A stretch of 19,428 bases of DNA from Candidatus Elusimicrobium euhamitermitis (GCA_031254225.1 JAIRUU010000107.1:1-19428); one strand, 5' to 3'; positions 1 through 7,021 are shown, counted from the first letter of the stretch. The notes: a model not told the origin generated them from the letters alone. Program-made: numbers and translations.

Positions 1-401
1 GTAGCCGCCTGGCAGCAGGAGCCTGTAGTTTCCTTATAAGTCTGTCCGTTTTTATCTGGCGTAGTACCGCTGCACGTTACGCTAGAACACAGCGTCCAAC
101 ACGCAGTTTGGGCTGCTACCCAGTATCCTGAAGTACAACACCTTATATCGCCGTCGCTTGTGCCGTATCCTCCGTATTTACCGTTGCAGCAGGATGACGC
201 CGTATATATGGAATATACAGAGTTCCCCAAGGCAAGAGAGGAACAGCATAGTTCATTGTCATTGCCCGTGCTTGGAGAGCTTTGCTTACAGCGGCAGGCC
301 TGATAGGAGCTCACGCTAAGCTGCGAACCGCATAATGCAGCTGTCACCGCAACTAAAAGTAAAACCACCGTAAACGTTAAATTCTTTACTATTTTAATCA
401 C
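1..401 (-). CDS. Cysteine-rich secreted protein, 5' part only (runs off the window)
   Basis: A GTG start at 399-401 is preceded by a strong AAGGAGG ribosome binding site, and the frame stays open for 133 codons to the window edge. Residues 1-24 look like a Sec signal peptide: basic start (K3, K6), hydrophobic core VVLLLVAVTAAL. The mature part is unusually cysteine-rich: 14 Cys in 133 residues, several as adjacent CC pairs (ELCC, SSCCNG, IRCCTSG, GSCCQ), in a Ser/Thr/Gly-rich background. This suggests an exported protein stabilised by many disulfides or binding a metal. I do not recognise the family and assign no function. The protein continues past position 1, so its full length and any repeat structure cannot be seen. 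The upstream region shares a 35-bp element with the neighbouring outer-membrane protein gene, which suggests co-regulation. A lipobox is not convincing (AALC). Confidence 0.75.
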   Translation of the reverse strand, partial: MIKIVKNLTFTVVLLLVAVTAALCGSQLSVSSYQACRCKQSSPSTGNDNELCCSSLALGNSVYSIYTASSCCNGKYGGYGTSDGDIRCCTSGYWVAAQTACWTLCSSVTCSGTTPDKNGQTYKETTGSCCQAA

Positions 402-463
402 AAAAAGCCTCCTTAATTATCATAAGATTACTCTTATATTTTAACCCTAAAAAGAGCTAATCT

Positions 464-498
464 ATAATAACTAAAAAGGCTATGTTGTTATCAGACGT
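464..498 (-). promoter_or_regulatory. Shared upstream element, copy 1
   Basis: On the minus strand this reads ACGTCTGATAACAACATAG, then C, then CTTTTTAGTTATTAT. It matches copy 2 at 1683-1717 in 33 of 35 positions. It ends 63 nt upstream of the GTG of the cysteine-rich gene. Similarity does not extend much beyond the 35 bp, as expected of an operator or promoter rather than a duplicated gene. The TTATTAT end could act as a -10 region, but no consensus -35 is visible. The regulatory role is inferred from position and conservation. Confidence 0.6.
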
Positions 499-553
499 GA
501 AGTTTAAAAAAAATCAGGACCGGCTTTTTGTAAAAATACGGTCAAAAAAGCGT

Positions 554-591
554 TAAAAACCGTGCCGGCGCATTTTAGCGCAGGCACGGTT
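554..591 (-). terminator. Rho-independent terminator of the beta-barrel gene
   Basis: The perfect 9-bp stem AACCGTGCC / GGCACGGTT (558-566 with 583-591) holds an inner GCGC/GCGC pair. Read on the minus strand it is followed by a T run (complement of 555-559). It starts 11 nt after the stop codon of the gene ending at 602. Confidence 0.85.
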
Positions 592-601
592 ATATATTAT
601 T

Positions 602-1627
602 TTAAAAAGCTACTGATAATTGAAGGCCATACTCCCGAGTGGTTGTTTTAGGAAAAGACGCCGTCATCTCTTTTCCATCCGGCCACGCCCAATAAGCATA
701 GCCGTTGGTAAGCCGTTTAGCCTTGTATTTGCCTATTGACCAGAGCCTGTAATACGGCGAAATCGTTATGCCTATGGGCCCAGCGTCTATGTCCCAGTCT
801 GCCGATAATCTGTAACCAAGGCCGCTGGAACTGAAATCATTGCCGGAACTTTCCATAATTGCAGGCCCGTACATGGGGATGCCTCCCAAATACCATTGTC
901 CGCTTTCGGTAAAAATATATTTTGAGCCGGTTTTTTTGGTGGCTATAAACACCCAGTCAAATTCCCCCATTATTTTGATTTTGGCCGCGCCGGTTTTTAT
1001 TTGCGTGCTGAGCCCGAGAGGCAGATACAAATAACTTGTGCTCATTTTACCCATGGTTATAAAATCAGGTGATGGAGCTTCCGTAGTATCTTTATGCATT
1101 CTAAATCCTAACCCCAGCGACCCTTCCAAATTCCAATACTCCGTGTTTATCAGTTTTTTACCGCCCATGCCTTTAAATTCCAGCGCCCATTGGCCGCGTT
1201 TTGCGTTAGGGTCATAAAAGTCGGGATAATAGGGCGCTAAGTAGCTGGTCGCTCCGCATGAACCGCCGCCGCACATATCCACAACGGGCACGATAGTGTT
1301 ATATATAGTAATAGGCCCGCTTCTTTTTATGTCATTGCTTTGCGCGTAGCGGGCTTCAAAAGTAAAAAAATTGTCCGTGGTTTGTGAAAGCCAGCCGAAA
1401 GGCTTATAGGTAGTAAATTTTAAAAACGCGCCCTTAAAATAGCCTGCGTCTTTTTGTTCCGCCGCGCCGCGGCTCGTTTCTTCAAAACGATACGCTTCAA
1501 GACCTATATTAAAAAAATTGACCTTTTCATTATCTTCGTCTTCCGTTTCAAAAGAAAAGGTGGCAGAAAATAATGAAGAAGCCAATGAACAAAATATAAC
1601 CGCAAAAATTAATTTTATCCTGTGCAT
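602..1627 (-). CDS. Outer-membrane beta-barrel protein, family unknown
   Basis: The protein has 341 residues. Residues 1-22 form a clear signal peptide (MHRIKL, hydrophobic core, SLFSA then TFSF), so it is exported. The rest alternates polar and hydrophobic residues with many aromatics (for example WNLEGSLGLGFRM, YLYLPLGLSTQI, GITISPYYRLWSIG). It ends in LQLSVAF with a terminal Phe, the usual C-terminal signature recognised by the BAM machinery. I therefore read it as an outer-membrane barrel; porin, adhesin and outer-membrane enzyme cannot be told apart. One loop carries MCGGGSCG, a possible disulfide. The ATG is chosen because AAGGAG lies 6 nt upstream and the signal peptide begins there. 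It is monocistronic: a terminator follows the stop, and the shared 35-bp element lies 56-90 nt before the start. Codon use is less GC-rich than in the housekeeping genes of the window. Confidence 0.75.
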   Translation of the reverse strand: MHRIKLIFAVIFCSLASSLFSATFSFETEDEDNEKVNFFNIGLEAYRFEETSRGAAEQKDAGYFKGAFLKFTTYKPFGWLSQTTDNFFTFEARYAQSNDIKRSGPITIYNTIVPVVDMCGGGSCGATSYLAPYYPDFYDPNAKRGQWALEFKGMGGKKLINTEYWNLEGSLGLGFRMHKDTTEAPSPDFITMGKMSTSYLYLPLGLSTQIKTGAAKIKIMGEFDWVFIATKKTGSKYIFTESGQWYLGGIPMYGPAIMESSGNDFSSSGLGYRLSADWDIDAGPIGITISPYYRLWSIGKYKAKRLTNGYAYWAWPDGKEMTASFPKTTTREYGLQLSVAF

Positions 1628-1682
1628 TTTATCTCCTTGAAAAGGATATGCTACTATATTTTTGGCACAATAACAGTAATTA

Positions 1683-1717
1683 ATAATAACTAAAAAGACT
1701 ATGTTGTTCTCAGACGT
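1683..1717 (-). promoter_or_regulatory. Shared upstream element, copy 2
   Basis: On the minus strand: ACGTCTGAGAACAACATAG, then T, then CTTTTTAGTTATTAT. It differs from copy 1 (464-498) at two positions only. It lies 56 nt upstream of the ATG of the beta-barrel gene, nearly the same spacing as copy 1 to the cysteine-rich gene. It is a candidate operator or promoter for envelope protein genes; the function is inferred. Confidence 0.6.
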
Positions 1718-1776
1718 AAAAATTTTTAGGAAAAATGGCGGAGGGTAACAGGGCAGCAGTCAAAAAACGGCGGTTT

Positions 1777-2463
1777 TCAGATTTGGTTTTTGGCGCGCAT
1801 GCTGTAATATCCGGTGCTGGCTACAATAATATGGTCATGCACTAAAATGCCCATTACTTTTGCCGCTTTAACCACATCTTCGGTAAAAGTAATGTCTTCA
1901 TGGGAAGCTTCCGGATCGCCGGACGGATGGTTATGGACAAGCACTATGCCCACGGCTTTTGCTTTTAACGCTCCTTCAATAATTTTACGCGGGGAAACGC
2001 TTGCGCGGTCTATGGCGCCGACGGAAAGAACTTCCGTTCCTATAACGGTATTTCTTATGGTAAGATAAATGACTTCAAAAATTTCGTCTTTATCCGCGGC
2101 GAGCGAAGCGCGGCAGTAGTTGGCTACGTCTTCCGGACTTTTTATAACGTCAGCTTTTTTGACGATGTCATAAGTGTATCTTTTCAAAATGCCGCGCAGT
2201 AATTTTAGGTAGAGCGCGCTTTCTTTTCCTATGCCGGAAACGGAGGTAAGTTCGTGCAGCGGCGCGTCCAGCACGGCGGACAGGGAGCCGAATTTTTTGA
2301 TCAAATCCCACGCTATGGGTTTTGTGTCTTTACGCGGTATGGCGTAGGTCAGCAAAAGCTCAAGCGCCTCATGGTCCATAAAACCGTCAAGGCCGTTTTG
2401 CAGAAATTTATTTTTAATTCTTTCCCTGTGGCCAAGATAGCTTGGCTTTTCATTCCCACCCAT
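1777..2463 (-). CDS. radC: RadC family JAMM-domain protein
   Basis: A 228-residue RadC/UPF0758 protein of normal length. The N-terminal part (about 5-100) has the helix-hairpin-helix-like segment with SVSGIGKESA. The C-terminal part is a JAMM/MPN metalloprotease-like fold with the complete metal motif H177-N-H179-P-S-G-D, S187 and D190 (HxH-x7-S-x2-D). RadC was historically linked to DNA repair, but its biochemical role is unsettled and may relate to recombination at stalled forks. The start is the ATG before GGTGGGAATG. No Shine-Dalgarno is visible; instead TATAAT (minus strand, 2471-2476) sits 7 nt before the ATG, so the mRNA may be leaderless. It is divergent from the lipoamide dehydrogenase gene, with 36 nt between the start codons. 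Confidence 0.92.
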   Translation of the reverse strand: MGGNEKPSYLGHRERIKNKFLQNGLDGFMDHEALELLLTYAIPRKDTKPIAWDLIKKFGSLSAVLDAPLHELTSVSGIGKESALYLKLLRGILKRYTYDIVKKADVIKSPEDVANYCRASLAADKDEIFEVIYLTIRNTVIGTEVLSVGAIDRASVSPRKIIEGALKAKAVGIVLVHNHPSGDPEASHEDITFTEDVVKAAKVMGILVHDHIIVASTGYYSMRAKNQI

Positions 2464-2470
2464 ACATGGT

Positions 2471-2476
2471 ATTATA
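2471..2476 (-). promoter_or_regulatory. Candidate -10 box of radC
   Basis: A perfect TATAAT on the minus strand, 7 nt before the radC ATG, with no ribosome binding site between. No -35 close to TTGACA is seen at 16-18 nt. The spacing would put the transcription start at or next to the start codon. Confidence 0.45.
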
Positions 2477-2499
2477 TAACAAATAGAAAAGGAGTTTTT

Positions 2500-3840
2500 A
2501 TGACTAAAAATATTGTTGTTATAGGCGCGGGGCCGGCGGGGTATCCGGCTGCGCTTAAAGCGGCGTCTTTGGGCGCAAATGTTACTTTAATTGAAAAAAA
2601 CGCCATAGGCGGCGTTTGCTTAAATTGCGGCTGTATACCGTCAAAATCTCTGCTGGACGCCGCGCACAGGTTTGACATTGCCGCCGGTTTAAAAAATCTG
2701 GCCGAGGAAGATAATGTCGGCGCAACCCCGTCATGGCAAAAAATTTCCGCGCGGCGGGAAGAAGTTATCCTCAAACTGCGGGCCGGCATAAACGCGCTGC
2801 TTAAAGCCAAAAAAGTTAATGTTATAACCGGCGAAGCCAAATTTTTAAATGATAAAGAGATTGAAACTAACGGTCAAAAAATTCCTTTTGACGCCGCAAT
2901 TATAGCCGCGGGCACGCACTCTTTTATACCGCAGTTATTTGAGGAGCACCGCCATAATATTTTGGACAATTCAACGGTTTTTAATATTAAAGAACTGCCT
3001 AAAACCGTCACTATTATCGGCGGCGGCGTTATAGGCTGCGAGTTTGCGTCTCTCTTCAATTCTTTAGGCGCAAAAGTTAATATTGTGGAGATGATGCCGG
3101 CTCTTGTAACCGGCGAAGATGAAACGTCGGCGCGCGTTCTGGCCAATTCTTTTGCCAAGCGCGGCATAAATATTCTGGCCGGCAAGACGGCGGAAAAGTT
3201 TGAGGTTAAAGACGGTAAAAAATTTATTACTCTTGCGGGCGGCGAAGTTTTGGAGAGCGACGCTGTTTTGGTCGCAGTCGGCCGCGCGGCGCATTTGGGC
3301 GGGCTGGGCCTTGAAAATATCGGCGTAAGCTGGACCCGCCGCGGCGTGGAAGTCAACCCGCAGACCATGCAAATTAAAGAAAATATTTTCGCTGCGGGCG
3401 ACGTTACAGGCCTATGCCTTCTGGCCCACGCGGCGACGCGGCAGGGGGAAGTTGCGGCCGCAAACGCGCTGGGGCACAAAGAAATTTACGACAACAATTT
3501 AATCCCGCGCGCCATGTATACAAATCCTGAAATTTCTTCAATAGGCCTAAACAAAACGCAGGCGGAAAAAGCAGGTTATAAAGTAAAAGTCAACCGCGCG
3601 TTTTTCGCCGCCAACGGCCGCGCGCTGACGCAGGAAGAAACGGACGGGCAGATACAGATTATTTCGGAAGAAAATTCCGGCAAAATTTTAGGCGCCGCGA
3701 TAGCCGGCGCTAACGCGTCGGAAATGATACATATTTTCAGCGTCGCCATGGCCGCGGGCATGACAACGGCGCGGCTTAAAAACATAGTTTTCGCCCACCC
3801 GTCGCTGTCGGAAATTATCGCGGAGGCTTTGAATAAATAA
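2500..3840 (+). CDS. lpdA: Dihydrolipoyl dehydrogenase (E3)
   Basis: A 446-residue FAD-dependent pyridine nucleotide-disulfide oxidoreductase that reoxidises protein-bound dihydrolipoamide with NAD+. The N-terminal FAD-binding GxGxxG is G9, G11, G14. The redox-active disulfide is C40-x4-C45 in GGVCLNCGCIPSK, with an extra Cys at 43. A second dinucleotide motif IIGGGVIGCEFA binds NAD, IFAAGDVTG contacts FAD, and the C-terminal dyad is H433/E438 in AHPSLSE. An upstream in-frame extension to 2254 exists but runs through radC. The ATG at 2500 is preferred because AAAAGGAG lies just upstream and the FAD motif starts at the expected place. No E1 or E2 gene of a 2-oxoacid dehydrogenase complex and no glycine-cleavage gene is adjacent, so its partner complex is unknown. 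It heads a tight run with the next two genes. Confidence 0.93.
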   Translation: MTKNIVVIGAGPAGYPAALKAASLGANVTLIEKNAIGGVCLNCGCIPSKSLLDAAHRFDIAAGLKNLAEEDNVGATPSWQKISARREEVILKLRAGINALLKAKKVNVITGEAKFLNDKEIETNGQKIPFDAAIIAAGTHSFIPQLFEEHRHNILDNSTVFNIKELPKTVTIIGGGVIGCEFASLFNSLGAKVNIVEMMPALVTGEDETSARVLANSFAKRGINILAGKTAEKFEVKDGKKFITLAGGEVLESDAVLVAVGRAAHLGGLGLENIGVSWTRRGVEVNPQTMQIKENIFAAGDVTGLCLLAHAATRQGEVAAANALGHKEIYDNNLIPRAMYTNPEISSIGLNKTQAEKAGYKVKVNRAFFAANGRALTQEETDGQIQIISEENSGKILGAAIAGANASEMIHIFSVAMAAGMTTARLKNIVFAHPSLSEIIAEALNK

Positions 3841-4164
3841 ATGGAAAAAGCAGAACTTTTTGTTTATATTCTGATTGGAGGCTGGATTTTGGGAGCTTCT
3901 TTTAAAAGCTGGCCTGTGATATTTTTTGTTTCGCTGGGCGGATTAGGATATACCGTGTTGAAGTGGTCATATCTTTCCGGCTATAATTTATCACATCTGA
4001 GTACTTCCGGCGGCAGATATGGTAGTTCAAGAGGCGGATCATTCTTTACGCCGGAGATGATAGCAATAATGTGCATAGGCGGGATTATACTTGCTCTGGC
4101 CGCAAACAAAAATAAAAAACAAAATGATAACAATAATTCTGGTACGTCCGAGAAACCCAAATAA
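3841..4164 (+). CDS. Small membrane protein, hypothetical
   Basis: This 107-residue protein starts at the base after the lpdA stop codon; a GGAGG inside the lpdA end (3822-3826) is the likely ribosome binding site. It has hydrophobic segments at about 6-21 (ELFVYILIGGWILGA), 25-41 (PVIFFVSLGGLGYTVL) and 73-88 (MIAIMCIGGIILALA), and a Ser/Gly/Tyr-rich linker (STSGGRYGSSRGG) before the third. The tail after residue 88 is hydrophilic and Lys/Asn-rich (NKNKKQNDNNN) and probably cytoplasmic. I do not recognise a family. Its last 41 nt overlap the start of the methyltransferase gene in another frame, so the two are probably translationally coupled. Confidence 0.65.
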   Translation: MEKAELFVYILIGGWILGASFKSWPVIFFVSLGGLGYTVLKWSYLSGYNLSHLSTSGGRYGSSRGGSFFTPEMIAIMCIGGIILALAANKNKKQNDNNNSGTSEKPK

Positions 4165-4768
4165 TATAGGCGCGGCGGCGCGCGCTATTGCTAATTTTGG
4201 GATCAGCGATTTGCGGCTTGTTAACACGCACCCTCCCGTGCTGGAAGAGGCCGTGTCCGCCGTAGGCGCGGAGAAAATTTTAAAGAAAGCAAAAGTTTTT
4301 GACAGCCTGTCCTCCGCAGTGAAAGATTGTAATTTTGTTTACGCCACCACCAGCCTGAAAAACAGAAATATTGAAAAAGAAATTATTTTTCTGCCTGATT
4401 TGAAATTGCCGCGCGGGAAAACGGCCGTGGTTTTCGGTCCGGAAAAAACAGGGCTCGGCAACGAAGATATTGCGCTGTGCGACGCTGTTTTAAATATTCC
4501 GTCCGCCGCCGCGCAGCCGTCAATAAATCTCGCGCAGGCGGTTACGCTGGTTTGTTATGAAATAAGCAAACAGCATAAATTTAAGAAGTTAAAAATTAAA
4601 ACCGACAGGGAAATCCCGTCAAAAGAAGACGTTGAAATTGTAGTTAAAACCGCGTCAAAATATTTTAAAGATACGGCCGCCGCGCGTGAAATTCTGGCGT
4701 GCGCAAATCTTACGCGCGGGCAGCTCTTCGCTGTCAAAAAATTTCTAAAGGTTATAGACCAACCCTAA
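4124..4768 (+). CDS. trmJ: SPOUT-class tRNA/rRNA 2'-O-methyltransferase, TrmJ-like
   Basis: A 214-residue SAM-dependent RNA ribose methyltransferase of the SpoU/TrmH class, closest in style to TrmJ/LasT (tRNA nucleotide 32 in characterised members). The three SPOUT motifs are present: motif 1 RNPNNIGAAARAI (N14, R20), motif 2 VVFGPEKTGLGNEDI, and motif 3 NIPSAAAQPSINLAQAV followed by CYE, which forms the trefoil-knot SAM site. The ATG at 4124 is chosen because it directly precedes the conserved ITIILVRPRNP strand; a TTG at 4091 in frame would add 11 unlikely residues. No strong Shine-Dalgarno is visible, and it overlaps the previous gene by 41 nt. Its last 22 nt form the left edge of the large palindrome at 4747-4944, which also supplies the stop codon. 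The exact target nucleotide is not readable from sequence. Confidence 0.88.
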   Translation: MITIILVRPRNPNNIGAAARAIANFGISDLRLVNTHPPVLEEAVSAVGAEKILKKAKVFDSLSSAVKDCNFVYATTSLKNRNIEKEIIFLPDLKLPRGKTAVVFGPEKTGLGNEDIALCDAVLNIPSAAAQPSINLAQAVTLVCYEISKQHKFKKLKIKTDREIPSKEDVEIVVKTASKYFKDTAAAREILACANLTRGQLFAVKKFLKVIDQP

Positions 4769-4944
4769 CCTGTTTTGCGTTTGCCAAAAAGCCGGCAAAC
4801 CCTGCGGGCTTAGCAATTTTTTAAAATTTTAACTTTTTTGCTCCTTTCATAGGTTCCGCTTGTCGGCTATGCTCGTCGCAAAAAAATTAAAATTTTAAAA
4901 AATTGCGTTGCACAAAATCAGGTTAGGGTTGTTCTACAACCTTT
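4747..4944. repeat. 198-bp imperfect palindrome, MITE-like or structured terminator
   Basis: Outer arms 4747-4772 and 4919-4944 pair over 26 bp with two mismatches (AAAGGTTATAGACC then AACCCTAACCTG, against its complement). TTTTG 4773-4777 pairs with CAAAA 4913-4917. Inner arms 4813-4841 and 4878-4906 pair over 29 bp with one mismatch (GCAATTTTTTAAAATTTTAA...). The apex adds CATAG 4848-4852 with CTATG 4867-4871. The left arm carries about 35 extra nt (4778-4812) with its own hairpin. The element overlaps the 3' end of trmJ and ends just before buk. It could be a miniature mobile element, a dispersed repeat or an elaborate terminator; no target-site duplication is evident. Confidence 0.7.
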
Positions 4945-4947
4945 TTT
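4927..4947 (+). terminator. Possible intrinsic terminator before buk
   Basis: GGTTGT, loop TCT, ACAACC, then TTTTTT. The 6-bp stem is short, but it is followed directly by six T. It sits in the right arm of the palindrome and could end the lpdA-trmJ transcript. Confidence 0.5.
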
Positions 4948-4949
4948 GC

Positions 4950-4955
4950 TAAAAT
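4950..4955 (+). promoter_or_regulatory. Candidate -10 box of buk
   Basis: TAAAAT preceded by TGC (an extended -10 TGn), 7 nt before the buk ATG. No Shine-Dalgarno lies between, so the transcript could be leaderless. The -35 is not obvious. Confidence 0.4.
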
Positions 4956-4962
4956 TGTAAAT

Positions 4963-6075
4963 ATGACATACAATATTCTGGTAATTAATCCTGGTTCAAC
5001 GTCTGACGATATCGGTTATTATAAAGACGGCAAACCGGTTTTTGAAACTATTTCCAGATATTCGCCGGCCCAGCTCAACGCTTTTACCGGCAAAAAAATT
5101 GCCTGCCAAATTCCTTTCAGGAAAAAGTTTTTGCTGGACACGCTTAAAAAATATAATGTTAATTTAAAAGAAATAGACGCCGTTATAGGCCGCGGCGGCC
5201 TTGTGAAACACATTGAAAGCGGCGTTTATAAAGTTAACGCCGTCATGCTTGAAGATTTAAAAAACAGTTACAACGGCGAACATGCGAGCAACCTGGGCGG
5301 CGTTTTGGCAAGAGAAATTGCGGACCCGCTTAAAATACCGGCGTTTATAGCGGACCCTGTTGTGGTGGACGAAATGGAGCCGCTCGCACGTTATACCGGC
5401 ATGCCGGAAATACAGAGGCAGTCTTTTTTGCACACGCTTAACCATAAACGCGTTGCGCGGCTTGCCGCGAACGAGCTGGACAAAAAATACGAGAACTGCA
5501 ATTTTGTGGTTGTTCACGCGGGAGGGGGAGTTTCCGTGGCAGCGCATAAAAAGAGCCGCATGGTTGACGTGTCCGACGGCTTTGAAGGCGCGGGCCCGAT
5601 GACGCCGCAGAGAAGCGGCATTATCCCCAGTCTTGCGCTTACTCAAATGTGTTTCAGCGGCAAATATACTTTAAAAGAAATACGTCTTAAAATGCGCGGC
5701 AGAGGCGGCATGATTGCATACACCGGAACTGCGGATATACAGGATTTGGAAAATTTTATTAAGACGGGCAGAAAAAAAGAAGGCTCCGCTATTTTCTGCA
5801 CGCGCGCAAAAGCTAAAGAAGCGTATGACGCCATGATTTACCAGATTGCCAAAGAAATAGGGGCCATGGCCGTTGTTATTGAGTGCAAGGCCGACGGCAT
5901 TATTCTGACCGGCGGGCTGGCATACTCAAAATATTTTGTCAAAGAAATTAAAAAATACACGCGTTTTATAACGGACAAATTTTTTATATACGCTGGCGGG
6001 GACGAAAAAGCCGCGCTGCGCGAAGCCGCGGAGCGCGCTTTAAAAACGCCTTCAATAATTAAGACATACATCTAA
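4963..6075 (+). CDS. buk: Butyrate kinase
   Basis: A 370-residue member of the ASKHA acetate/butyrate kinase family, normal length for Buk. It converts acyl-phosphate plus ADP to carboxylate plus ATP, the energy-conserving last step after Ptb. Recognisable blocks: N-terminal VINPGSTS (8-14), RGGL with SGVY, NGEHASNLGGVLA, DPVVVDEME, the phosphate-binding H185-A-G-G-G, GPMTPQRSG, and C-terminal IILTGGLAYSK. Two departures stand out: STSDD where Buk usually has STSTK, and HAGGG where HMGGG is usual. Substrate chain length cannot be read; branched acyl groups from amino-acid fermentation are as plausible as butyrate. It is the first gene of a tight run ending at 9850. No ribosome binding site is visible, and a -10-like box lies 7 nt before the ATG. 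Confidence 0.9.
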   Translation: MTYNILVINPGSTSDDIGYYKDGKPVFETISRYSPAQLNAFTGKKIACQIPFRKKFLLDTLKKYNVNLKEIDAVIGRGGLVKHIESGVYKVNAVMLEDLKNSYNGEHASNLGGVLAREIADPLKIPAFIADPVVVDEMEPLARYTGMPEIQRQSFLHTLNHKRVARLAANELDKKYENCNFVVVHAGGGVSVAAHKKSRMVDVSDGFEGAGPMTPQRSGIIPSLALTQMCFSGKYTLKEIRLKMRGRGGMIAYTGTADIQDLENFIKTGRKKEGSAIFCTRAKAKEAYDAMIYQIAKEIGAMAVVIECKADGIILTGGLAYSKYFVKEIKKYTRFITDKFFIYAGGDEKAALREAAERALKTPSIIKTYI

Positions 6076-6089
6076 AGGAGAATTACAAC

Positions 6090-7007
6090 ATGAAATTCAA
6101 AAGTTTTGCCGACCTTGTGAACAAGGTAAAAGGTAAAAGCAACCGCGTCGTGGTGCCCGGCGCAAATAATAAAGAAGTTTTGGAAGCTATTAAAATGGCC
6201 GACGACGACGGTCTTATTTCCGAAGGTATTTTAATAGGCCCTACGGCGCGGGTTAAAGAAATGATGAAACACGCGGGCCTTAAAGAAACAAAATTTACTT
6301 TCATTGAGTGTACCGATGTGCCGACGATGTGTAATCTGGCGGTGGAGCAGATTGTAAAAGGTAACGGCGACTTTCTTGTCAAAGGCCTTGTGGACACAAA
6401 ATATTATATGAAAGCTATTTTAAATAAAGAGGCCGGTTTGGTGCCGGAAGGCGCGCTGCTTACGCATTTTGTGCTTTTTGAAACCGCGCGGTATAAAAAA
6501 ATGTTTGTCGTCAGCGATTCTGCGGTTTTGATTGCGCCCACGCTTGAGCAGAAAGTTAAAATTATTGAAAACGCCGTCGGCATCATGAAAAAGCTGGGCG
6601 TGGAAAACCCAAAAGTTTCCATAGTCTGCCCGGTGGAAAAAGTTAATGAGAAAATACCCAGCACCGTTGACGCGCAGGCGTTGGTTAATATGAACAGAGA
6701 AGGCAAAATCAAAAACTGCGTTGTTGAAGGCCCGTATGATATTTATATGACGTTTTCCAAAGAGCTTGCGGCTGAGAAGGGCGTAAGCAACGTGCAGATT
6801 CCAGGCGACGTGGATATTGCAATTCTGCCTGACCTGGACGCGGCGAACACCGTCTATAAAACGCTGGCTTTTTTCGGCGAGGGCGTAAAAGCGGCCACTA
6901 TTGTCGCTGGTCCGAAAATTCCCGTTATTTTACCTTCCAGGGCGGACGCGCCGGCGGTAAAATTAAATTCAATAGCGCTGTGCTCATATCTTAAAGATCA
7001 GAAATAA
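6090..7007 (+). CDS. ptb: Phosphate butyryltransferase
   Basis: A 305-residue protein of the phosphate acetyl/butyryltransferase family that converts acyl-CoA plus phosphate to acyl-phosphate plus CoA, feeding Buk. Supporting blocks: N-terminal RVVVPGANNKEVLEAI, ILIGP, VKGLVDTKYYMKAIL, VSDSAVLIAPTLEQK, and the family-typical C-terminal ending ILPSRADAPAVKLNSIALC. The length fits Ptb (about 300) rather than bifunctional or long Pta. It starts 14 nt after the buk stop with a good ribosome binding site (AAAGGAG). The order here is buk then ptb, whereas clostridia usually have ptb then buk. Confidence 0.92.
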   Translation: MKFKSFADLVNKVKGKSNRVVVPGANNKEVLEAIKMADDDGLISEGILIGPTARVKEMMKHAGLKETKFTFIECTDVPTMCNLAVEQIVKGNGDFLVKGLVDTKYYMKAILNKEAGLVPEGALLTHFVLFETARYKKMFVVSDSAVLIAPTLEQKVKIIENAVGIMKKLGVENPKVSIVCPVEKVNEKIPSTVDAQALVNMNREGKIKNCVVEGPYDIYMTFSKELAAEKGVSNVQIPGDVDIAILPDLDAANTVYKTLAFFGEGVKAATIVAGPKIPVILPSRADAPAVKLNSIALCSYLKDQK

Positions 7008-7021
7008 GAGGACGCTAAAAG

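Noticed and set aside
402..601. A small gene between the cysteine-rich and beta-barrel genes
   Set aside because: No start with a ribosome binding site and no open frame of useful length; the region is explained by the leader, the shared element and a terminator.
2254..2499. In-frame N-terminal extension of the lipoamide dehydrogenase (82 extra residues)
   Set aside because: It lies antisense within radC, has no matching domain, and the ATG at 2500 has a strong ribosome binding site directly before the FAD motif.
2874..3479. Long minus-strand ORF (201 codons) inside lpdA
   Set aside because: It is a shadow of the GC-biased codons of lpdA: Pro/Arg/Ala-rich, with no start signal and no domain.
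4091..4123. TTG start giving 11 more residues for the TrmJ-like protein
   Set aside because: The extra residues precede the conserved first strand and have no support; the ATG at 4124 fits the family start.
4761..4930. Reading AACCCTAACC and GGTTAGGGTT as telomere-like or CRISPR repeats
   Set aside because: There is one inverted pair only, with no tandem array or regularly spaced direct repeats; they are the arms of one palindrome.
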